The notes beneath the pieces were generated by a model that saw only the letters and a program-made list of their open reading frames with translations, had not been told where the DNA came from and did no database searches. Below are positions 1 through 4,890 of a DNA stretch of 5,632 nucleotides, one piece after another; the stretch's first letter is position 1; each line of letters begins with the position of its first letter. Made by a program: the position numbers and the translations under genes. The stretch comes from JBFXDI01 sp050181295. Lineage in GTDB: Bacteria; Pseudomonadota; Alphaproteobacteria; Rhizobiales; Aestuariivirgaceae. The stretch is from contig JBFXDI010000195.1 of NCBI GenBank assembly GCA_050181295.1, positions 1 through 5,632 of the forward strand, given 5' to 3'.

Positions 1-737
1 CTGAAATAGAGTGTATCCTTGAAGGCCGAGCCGCTGACGCCCTGCTGCTCAAGCCAGACCGTCCATCCCGGCTGGTTGATGACCTGCAGCAGCGTATGCT
101 CACCGATATCCCGGAGCACGAAGCCGTCGCTGCCGGGCTCCGCAAGCGACGGGCTGCAGAGCCCGAGAATCGGCTCCCTCGCGATCAGCTCGGCATGCGC
201 GCCCTCCCAGTGGCCCCGTCCCCAGCGGATGGCGACGTCGATGTCCTGCCGATTGAAACTCACGGGGTCTGTCGAAGAGAGCAGCGTCACGCGGATGTTG
301 GGATGGACCTCCATGAAATGCTTGAGACGCGGGGCGAGCCATTTCGATGCAAAGGCCGGCGAAGCGTTCAGGCAGAGGACCGTCGGCGCCTCCGGATCGG
401 CAAGCTTGCCGCAAGCGCGCGCCATCATGTTGAGCGCTTCAACAACGGTTCCGGCGAGCGCCGTGCCCTCCCGCGTCAGCTCAAGCCCTCGCGGAAGGCG
501 GCGGAACAGGCGAACGTCGAGGAACTCCTCGAGCTGGCGGATCTGCTGGCTGACCGCCGACTGCGTCACCAGCAGCTCGTCCGCGGCCGCGGTGAAGCTC
601 AGGTGCCGAACGGCAGCGTCGAAGGCGCGGAACAGATTGAGCGGCGGGAGGCGGCGCCCTGCCCGCGGCGAACGGCTGGTCGTGCCTGCCTTCGCCGAGC
701 TCGTCGAGCCGGGCGGCTGCACCGTCTCACGCCTCAT
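1..737 (-). CDS. LysR-type transcriptional regulator, GcvA/AmpR-like, 3' end truncated by window
   Basis: This gene encodes a cytoplasmic DNA-binding regulator; 245 codons are visible with no stop, and the family is usually about 300 residues, so the C-terminal part of the effector domain is missing. The LysR helix-turn-helix lies at about residues 33-91, opening with LPPLNLFRAFDAAVRHLSFT and including TQSAVSQQIRQLEEFL (58-73) and LFRRLPRG, then LTREG. The effector domain follows, with DIDVAIRWGRGHWEG and the CSPSLAE segment typical of the GcvA branch. The ATG at 737 is the only in-frame ATG before the domain; a GTG lies five codons later, and an in-frame stop at 756-758 rules out anything longer. 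This leaves about 29 residues of Ser/Pro/Arg-rich extension before the domain. It lies 65 bp downstream of the monooxygenase gene on the same strand, so it may be co-transcribed with it and control the divergent cluster (inference). The effector is unknown. Confidence 0.93.
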   Translation of the reverse strand, partial: MRRETVQPPGSTSSAKAGTTSRSPRAGRRLPPLNLFRAFDAAVRHLSFTAAADELLVTQSAVSQQIRQLEEFLDVRLFRRLPRGLELTREGTALAGTVVEALNMMARACGKLADPEAPTVLCLNASPAFASKWLAPRLKHFMEVHPNIRVTLLSSTDPVSFNRQDIDVAIRWGRGHWEGAHAELIAREPILGLCSPSLAEPGSDGFVLRDIGEHTLLQVINQPGWTVWLEQQGVSGSAFKDTLYF

Positions 738-754
738 TGATCCGCTACCTGGCG

Positions 755-783
755 ATCATATCAGATGCAGCTTCCCGTATCCG
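755..783 (-). promoter_or_regulatory. Weak candidate promoter for the LysR gene
   Basis: On the minus strand there is a TATGAT (plus 755-760, five of six matches to TATAAT). Seventeen bases upstream sits CGGATA (plus 778-783), a poor -35 matching three of six positions. Transcription would start only about 11 bases before the ATG, or about 26 before the alternative GTG. A short leader like this is possible, but the match is weak, and read-through from the monooxygenase gene is an equally good explanation. Confidence 0.22.
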
Positions 784-814
784 GCCTTCCCCGTCAAATC
801 CCTCAGGCTGCATC
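764..814. repeat. 8-bp inverted repeat spanning the end of the monooxygenase gene
   Basis: GATGCAGC at 764-771 is matched by GCTGCATC at 807-814, a perfect 8-bp inverted repeat with a 35-base spacer. The right arm overlaps the last codons of the monooxygenase gene, just before its stop at 803-805. No T-run follows in the leftward direction, so it is not a standard intrinsic terminator. It could be an mRNA fold between the two genes or a spaced protein-binding site; neither is shown. Confidence 0.3.
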
Positions 815-1870
815 GGAAAGGGTGGGATTCTGCAGGATCGGCTCGAGCTGAGGCAGGACATGGGCGCCGAAGCGCTCCATGGAGGCCAGCGTCTCCCGCC
901 GGCCTATGCCAGCAAAGCCCATGAAACAGGAAAGATGGGTCGGGCGGATCGCGTCGATCTCTTCCGCAAGCTTCTCAGCGCAGTAGGGGGCGCTTCCGAT
1001 AATCGCGTTATCGAGGAAATTGTCGAGCGGCGGCTCGTCAAAGAAGGGCATCAGCCGCACGAACGGGCCGTCCTTGTCGACGGCATTGCTGGTGAGCGTC
1101 CGATCGGCCCGGGCAAGGTTTCTGACGCAAGCGGCCGCGTGCAAAGCGTCCTCCCTGTCCTCCGTCACGTAGACAAAACGCTGCACGGCCAGCGGCATGG
1201 CGGCGACATCACCGCCGGCAGCCTCCCAGGCGGTCTCCATCCTGCGCCTGATCTCCAGCGCCGAGGCCAAGCCGCGATGGCCGAAGCTCATGAAGGGCGT
1301 GTGGCCCCCACGCGCCATGCGCGCGACGATGGAGGGCTGCGTGCTCACGACGAACATCTCTGGCGGCTCGAGCCCGAAGGGCCGCATCGGAAGCTCGGTC
1401 GGGGGAATATCGAAGAAGCGTCCTGCGTACTCCACGGCGCCGGTCCGCAGGCCCATCTCCAGGATGTCCCAGGCCTCCAGCATGATGTCATGCTTGTGCG
1501 CGGGGTCGATGCGAAACCGGCTGAACTCATGGGGCTGGTAGCCGCAGCCCAGCCCGAGTACCAGGCGTCCACCCGTCAGCAGGTCCGCGAAGGCCACCTC
1601 CTGCACGAGCCGCAGAGGATTGTGGAACGGGAGGGGTAGCACCGCGGGCCCAAGCCGGATCCGCTTGGTGACAGGCACCATGCGCGTGACCATCATCAGG
1701 GCTGACGGGCATATGGAGTGGTTCGTGAAATGGTGCTCCGCGAACCAGGCGATGTCGAAGTTCAGATCCTCGGCCATCTGGACCATGTCGACTGTCGTCT
1801 GCACCACCGAAGCGGGCGAGGTGTTGCGGTCGTACAACCCCATGAGGCTGAAGAGCCCAAGCTTGATCAT
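803..1870 (-). CDS. Luciferase-like flavin-dependent monooxygenase (LLM class)
   Basis: The 355-residue product has the normal length for a bacterial-luciferase-like TIM-barrel oxidoreductase. Such enzymes use reduced flavin (FMNH2, usually from a partner reductase) and O2 to oxidise small organic substrates in the cytoplasm. Visible marks are the N-terminal strand IKLGLFSLMGLYDR, AWFAEHHF at about 41-48 with the family's EHHF motif, then the block LPLPFHNPLRLVQEVAFADL (78-97) followed by GGRLVLGLGCGY (100-111). The start at 1870 is preferred because AAGGAG (plus 1878-1883) lies 7 bases upstream. A longer reading from 1921 adds 17 residues without family character. No flavin reductase is visible nearby. 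The gene is divergent from the dehydrogenase/transporter genes and upstream of the LysR gene. The substrate cannot be read from the sequence; luciferase activity itself is unlikely, since most family members are not light-emitting. Confidence 0.93.
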   Translation of the reverse strand: MIKLGLFSLMGLYDRNTSPASVVQTTVDMVQMAEDLNFDIAWFAEHHFTNHSICPSALMMVTRMVPVTKRIRLGPAVLPLPFHNPLRLVQEVAFADLLTGGRLVLGLGCGYQPHEFSRFRIDPAHKHDIMLEAWDILEMGLRTGAVEYAGRFFDIPPTELPMRPFGLEPPEMFVVSTQPSIVARMARGGHTPFMSFGHRGLASALEIRRRMETAWEAAGGDVAAMPLAVQRFVYVTEDREDALHAAACVRNLARADRTLTSNAVDKDGPFVRLMPFFDEPPLDNFLDNAIIGSAPYCAEKLAEEIDAIRPTHLSCFMGFAGIGRRETLASMERFGAHVLPQLEPILQNPTLSDAA

Positions 1871-1877
1871 CTGGCGT

Positions 1878-1883
1878 CTCCTT
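1878..1883 (-). promoter_or_regulatory. Strong ribosome-binding site fixing the monooxygenase start
   Basis: The minus strand reads AAGGAG seven bases before the ATG at 1870. It lies downstream of the alternative ATG at 1921, so it supports the shorter, 355-residue protein. Confidence 0.8.
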
Positions 1884-1912
1884 CGGGTGAACACTAGCAC
1901 GCTCGCGGCGGC

Positions 1913-1929
1913 GTCTCCCAATTAGAGAC
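1913..1929. promoter_or_regulatory. Interrupted palindrome, candidate LysR operator
   Basis: GTCTC (1913-1917) and GAGAC (1925-1929) form a 5-bp inverted repeat with a 7-base A/T-containing centre. It includes the LysR-type T-N11-A arrangement (T1914 to A1926, and T1916 to A1928). ATTAG at 1921-1925 is CTAAT on the other strand, the short motif reported for GcvA binding sites. It lies in the divergent region, 43 bases upstream of the monooxygenase ATG. Because the arms are short, chance cannot be excluded. Confidence 0.35.
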
Positions 1930-1979
1930 ACTGGAGCAGGCAGTAGCCGGACTTATCTCGCAGTACCCAACAGTCCCGC

Positions 1980-1993
1980 TAATGCCTGCATTA
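1980..1993. promoter_or_regulatory. Perfect palindrome in the divergent promoter region, candidate operator
   Basis: TAATGC and GCATTA form a perfect 6-bp inverted repeat around a 2-base centre. The preceding C makes the left arm read CTAAT, a motif known from GcvA sites. The right arm overlaps a perfect leftward -10 hexamer (1990-1995) and a rightward TATATT (1992-1997). A protein bound here would therefore touch both promoters. The regulator encoded at 1-737 is the natural candidate (inference). Confidence 0.5.
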
Positions 1994-1995
1994 TA
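1990..1995 (-). promoter_or_regulatory. Candidate -10 element for the monooxygenase gene
   Basis: The minus strand reads TATAAT, a perfect sigma-70-type -10, inside an AT-rich island in otherwise GC-rich DNA. No good -35 is seen: with a 16-base spacer the hexamer is TGGCGA, matching three of six positions. This fits a promoter that needs an activator. The predicted leader to the ATG at 1870 is about 110 bases. Confidence 0.45.
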
Positions 1996-1997
1996 TT
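1992..1997 (+). promoter_or_regulatory. Candidate -10 element for the dehydrogenase/transporter genes
   Basis: TATATT lies about 77 bases upstream of the dehydrogenase ATG and overlaps the leftward -10 on the other strand. No recognisable -35 is found at 16-18 bases, so it is weak or activator-dependent if real. Confidence 0.28.
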
Positions 1998-2074
1998 TTG
2001 GCGTTTGCCGCTCGCCACGAACCGGACAATCCTCCGGGGACACATAAGTGCTTTCCATGCGGAGAGGGTTGTCT

Positions 2075-2818
2075 ATGGCGTCTGATGCGCGCGAACTGGA
2101 AGGTAAAACCGCGATCGTGACGGGAGGCGCGAAAGGGCTCGGTCGCGCCATCACGGAGCTTTTCGTCCAGCGCGGCGCGCGCCTGGCGGTGATCGACATT
2201 GACGCGGCAGCCCTCTCGGACCTCGAAAGATCATTCAAGGGAAGCGTAACGGCCGTGCCCGGCGACATCAGGCGGCAGCCTGGCGCGCGGGCCGCGGTCG
2301 CGGAGGCAGCCAAGGCGCTCGGTCATGTCGATATCCTGATCAACAATGCCGGCGTCTATCCCCGGAAGCCGATCTTCGAGATCGACGACGAGACGTGGGA
2401 CTTCGTCTTCGACGTCAATCTGCGCGGCATGTATCACGTCACGGCCGCCACCATCCCTCTCATGCAGTCGAGAAAGTCGGGGCGCGTCGTCTCCATCGCC
2501 TCGATCGACGCCTATATTCCCTATCCGAAGAACGCGCATTATTCGGCAGCCAAGGCCGGGGTCATCAGCTTCACGAAGTCCTTTGCAGCGGCCTGCGCCG
2601 AAGACCAGATCCTCGTCAACGCGGTGTCTCCCGGCGCCATCGCGACCCAGCAGTTGAGAGACCTCGGAATCCTCGCCGACATCGAGCGCGGCGTTCCGAT
2701 CGGCCGCGCCGCGGACGCAAGCGACATCGCCGAGGTCGTCGGCTTCCTTGCCAGCGATCGCAACCGCTACATGACCGGCGAGACGGTGATCGCGAGTGGC
2801 GGGATCCTCATGTACTGA
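2075..2818 (+). CDS. Classical short-chain dehydrogenase/reductase (SDR), probably NAD-dependent
   Basis: The 247-residue product has the usual size for a classical SDR, a cytoplasmic Rossmann-fold enzyme that interconverts alcohols and carbonyls. The cofactor motif TGGAKGLG is at 16-23. Asp41 at the end of the second strand (VIDID) favours NAD(H) over NADP(H). NNAG is at 90-93. The catalytic tetrad is Asn115, Ser143, Tyr156 and Lys160 (YSAAK), and the PG motif after the active site is at 186-187. The start at 2075 is chosen because GGAGAGG (2061-2067) lies 7 bases upstream. An in-frame GTG at 2048 and ATG at 2057 are alternatives that would add 9 or 6 residues. It is first in the rightward set and lies 73 bp upstream of the binding-protein gene, so it may act on the imported compound or its oxidation product (inference). 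The substrate is unknown. Confidence 0.95.
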   Translation: MASDARELEGKTAIVTGGAKGLGRAITELFVQRGARLAVIDIDAAALSDLERSFKGSVTAVPGDIRRQPGARAAVAEAAKALGHVDILINNAGVYPRKPIFEIDDETWDFVFDVNLRGMYHVTAATIPLMQSRKSGRVVSIASIDAYIPYPKNAHYSAAKAGVISFTKSFAAACAEDQILVNAVSPGAIATQQLRDLGILADIERGVPIGRAADASDIAEVVGFLASDRNRYMTGETVIASGGILMY

Positions 2819-2828
2819 GCCGCTCAAA

Positions 2829-2854
2829 GGCAGGTCCAAGCGCACTGACCTGCC
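2829..2854 (+). promoter_or_regulatory. Perfect 8-bp stem-loop between dehydrogenase and binding-protein genes
   Basis: GGCAGGTC (2829-2836) pairs exactly with GACCTGCC (2847-2854), leaving a 10-base loop. It begins 11 bases after the dehydrogenase stop and ends 25 bases before the ribosome-binding site of the next gene. No T-run follows, so it does not look like a complete intrinsic terminator. More likely roles are partial attenuation or a 5' stabiliser of the binding-protein message, which usually needs higher expression than the rest of its operon (inference). Confidence 0.6.
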
Positions 2855-2891
2855 GGACAAGAAGATGTGCGCCACAAATGGGGAGTTGCAC

Positions 2892-3977
2892 ATGGGCAAG
2901 AAGCCATCGACTGACATTCTGCAGCCTCTGGGCGGGCAATGGTCCCGCCGCGACCTCATGAAGGGCACCGCCGCTACGGCAGCCGTCTTCGCTGTCACGG
3001 GCTTCCCGGCCGTTCTGCGCGCGAAGCCGAGCAGGCTTACCATCCCCAATCCCGGTGGCGCCATCGAGGAGGCGTTCAAGGCCGCCTATTTCGACACCTT
3101 CACCAAGAAAACGGGCATCGAGATTTCGGGCGCGCCTTACGCCGACACCGCCAAGATCAAGGCGATGGTGGAGAACAATGCCGTCGATACCGACGTCATC
3201 TTCACGGACGCCGCGGATGCGGCTGTCCTGGCACGGCAAGGACTTCTCGAGCCTATCGACTACGGCGTGATCGACAAGTCGAAACTCCTGCCCGAGGCAG
3301 GAAAGGAGTTCTACCTGCTGGCCGACGTCGCCGCCTACGCCATGGCCTGGAACACGAAGGCCCTCACCGCCGATACGCGCCCGAAGAGCTGGGCCGAGTT
3401 CTTCGATCCCGCCAAGGACGCGCAAAGAAGCCTCTGGAAGTACCCGGCGCAGACGCTGGAGGTCGCCGCGATGGCGACCCAGCCTCTGGACAAGCTCTAC
3501 CCGCTTGATCTCGACACCGCGTTCTCCAAGCTCGACGCCATCAAAGGCTCGCTCACCTGGTGGGACTCGGGCGCGCAGGGCGCGCAACTCATCATCGACG
3601 GCGAGACGGATGTGGGCTCGGTCTGGAACGGCCGCCTCTACAAGCCCCGTCTCGAAGGCGCATCGGTCGACTACACCTTCGACGGGGCGCTCTATGTCTG
3701 CGATTCGATCGTGATCCCGAAGGGCGCGAAGAACAAGACCGAGGCCATGGAGTTCATCGCCAACGTGATGACGGCGGAGAACCAGGCCACATTCGCCAAG
3801 CATATCCCCTATGGCCCCGTGGTTCCGGCTGCCTTCGATCTCCTCGACGACAAGACCAAGGAGGCGCTGCCGAACTCGCCGCAGAACAGCAAGAACGCGG
3901 TGTTCCAGGACTTCGACTACTGGGCCGCAAACGGAGCGGAGATCATCGATCGCTTCAACAAGTGGCTGATCGGCTGA
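2892..3977 (+). CDS. ABC transporter periplasmic substrate-binding protein, PotD-like, Tat-exported
   Basis: The 361-residue product binds a solute in the periplasm and delivers it to the two permeases encoded next. The N-terminus carries a twin-arginine signal: SRRDLMK at 18-24, then the Ala-rich stretch GTAATAAVFAVTG, with likely cleavage near Ala44. Family landmarks include TDVIFTDAAD (100-109), the hinge-like AYAMAWNTKAL (148-158), SWAEFFDP, VGSVWNGRLY (241-250) and CDSIVIPKGAKN (270-281), which parallels the PotD/PotF segment ending DSLAIPANAKN. The start at 2892 has GGGGAG (2880-2885) six bases upstream; in-frame ATGs at 2865 and 2796 would put 9 or 32 extra residues before the signal, and 2796 lies inside the dehydrogenase gene. 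Polyamine-type ligands are possible, but several amine-contacting positions appear changed, so the ligand is left open. It is followed 22 bp later by the first permease gene. Confidence 0.94.
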   Translation: MGKKPSTDILQPLGGQWSRRDLMKGTAATAAVFAVTGFPAVLRAKPSRLTIPNPGGAIEEAFKAAYFDTFTKKTGIEISGAPYADTAKIKAMVENNAVDTDVIFTDAADAAVLARQGLLEPIDYGVIDKSKLLPEAGKEFYLLADVAAYAMAWNTKALTADTRPKSWAEFFDPAKDAQRSLWKYPAQTLEVAAMATQPLDKLYPLDLDTAFSKLDAIKGSLTWWDSGAQGAQLIIDGETDVGSVWNGRLYKPRLEGASVDYTFDGALYVCDSIVIPKGAKNKTEAMEFIANVMTAENQATFAKHIPYGPVVPAAFDLLDDKTKEALPNSPQNSKNAVFQDFDYWAANGAEIIDRFNKWLIG

Positions 3978-3999
3978 GCGGCCGGCCGGAAGCGCACGA

Positions 4000-4890
4000 A
4001 TGGCGGATGTGAGCCTCACTGCCTCGCGCGCCGAGCGTCCGCGCCTTCAGGCGTGGACGCCGGCCCGTGGCTACGGGCTGCTGATGCTGCCTCCGCTGCT
4101 CGTGCTCCTTGTCTTCTTCGTCTGGCCGCTGGCGCGCGTGGTGTTCCAGAGCGTCATGGAGCCCTCGCCGGGCCTCGGCAACTTCATCGAGATCTGGAAC
4201 AATGGCTCCTATCTGAAGGTGCTGCTCAACACGCTGACGCTGTCGGCGACAGTGACGCTGGTGACGCTGGTGCTCGCCTACCCAGTCGCCTGGGTCATCA
4301 GCAATGCCCGCGGCAACCTTCTGCACGTGTTGCTGGCCCTGGTGCTCATTCCCTTCTGGACCAGCGTGGTGATCCGGACCTATGCCTGGATCGTCATTTT
4401 CCAACGCCGCGGAATCCTGAACGACATCCTTCTGTCGCTCGGCCTGATCGATCAGCCTCTTCGGCTGATGAACAACACCATCGGCGTCCATATCGGCATG
4501 GTCCATATCATGCTGCCCTTCATGGTGCTTCCGCTGATGGCCGTCATGCGCAGCATCGATCCCACGGTGCTGCGCGCGGCATCCGTGCTCGGCGCCAATC
4601 CCTTGCGCCAGTTCCTGCACGTCTACCTGCCGCTCACCATGCCCGGCATCAGCGCCGGCTGCCTCCTCGTGTTCATCTCTGCCCTCGGCTTCTTCATCAC
4701 GCCGGCGCTCCTCGGCGGGCCGAACAACATGATGATAGCAGTCCTCATAGAGCAGCAGACCTCGCGCCTTTTGAACTGGCCCATGGCATCGGCGCTCGCG
4801 ACGCTGCTCCTGGTCGTCACGGCGGCGCTCTATCTCGTCTACGAACGCTTCGCGCGGCGGCTCGGCGCATCGGGAGCGTTCAGCTCATGA
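4000..4890 (+). CDS. ABC transporter permease, PotB-like (first inner-membrane subunit)
   Basis: The 296-residue product is an integral inner-membrane protein that forms half of the import channel. Six hydrophobic segments are visible at about 27-49, 72-99, 107-133, 163-183, 217-239 and 262-281, after a roughly 25-residue hydrophilic N-terminus. PFWTSVVIRTYAWIVIF (118-134) is typical of the PotB branch. The cytoplasmic ATPase-coupling (EAA) loop is at about 187-217, reading RAASVLGANPLRQF then LPLTMPGI. The usual glutamate is replaced by Arg192, which I believe is common in this branch. GGAAG (3988-3992) lies 7 bases before the ATG. The gene begins 22 bp after the binding-protein stop and overlaps the next gene by 4 bases (ATGA), so translation is probably coupled. 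Confidence 0.95.
   Translation: MADVSLTASRAERPRLQAWTPARGYGLLMLPPLLVLLVFFVWPLARVVFQSVMEPSPGLGNFIEIWNNGSYLKVLLNTLTLSATVTLVTLVLAYPVAWVISNARGNLLHVLLALVLIPFWTSVVIRTYAWIVIFQRRGILNDILLSLGLIDQPLRLMNNTIGVHIGMVHIMLPFMVLPLMAVMRSIDPTVLRAASVLGANPLRQFLHVYLPLTMPGISAGCLLVFISALGFFITPALLGGPNNMMIAVLIEQQTSRLLNWPMASALATLLLVVTAALYLVYERFARRLGASGAFSS

Noticed and set aside
19..924. Overlapping plus-strand open frames over the left end
   Set aside because: They are antisense to the LysR gene and continue into the next gene without regard to its boundary. The minus-strand LysR reading has unmistakable family motifs.
737..1639. 300-codon plus-strand open frame
   Set aside because: It lies opposite the monooxygenase gene, and its composition is low-complexity Arg/His/Gly with no recognisable fold. 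It is an antisense shadow.
2048..2074. Alternative GTG start for the dehydrogenase, nine codons upstream
   Set aside because: CCGGGGA upstream is a weaker ribosome-binding site than GGAGAGG before the ATG at 2075, and the extra residues are not typical of SDRs. It remains possible.
1894..2313. 139-codon minus-strand open frame crossing the divergent intergenic region
   Set aside because: It overlaps the dehydrogenase start and the candidate promoters, and has no family features or good start signal.
3979..3988. CGGCCGGCCG palindrome in the 22-bp gap between binding-protein and permease genes
   Set aside because: A short GC-only palindrome is common in DNA of this composition. It overlaps the ribosome-binding region and has no terminator features.
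2808..4019. 403-codon open frame on the minus strand, longer than the gene opposite it
   Set aside because: It is antisense to the clear binding-protein gene. Its translation is rich in Arg/Gly/Val/Leu without domain motifs, as expected for a GC-rich shadow frame, and it has no ribosome-binding site of note.
3955..4620. 221-codon minus-strand open frame rich in His, Gln and Asp
   Set aside because: Same effect opposite the first permease; no domain features.
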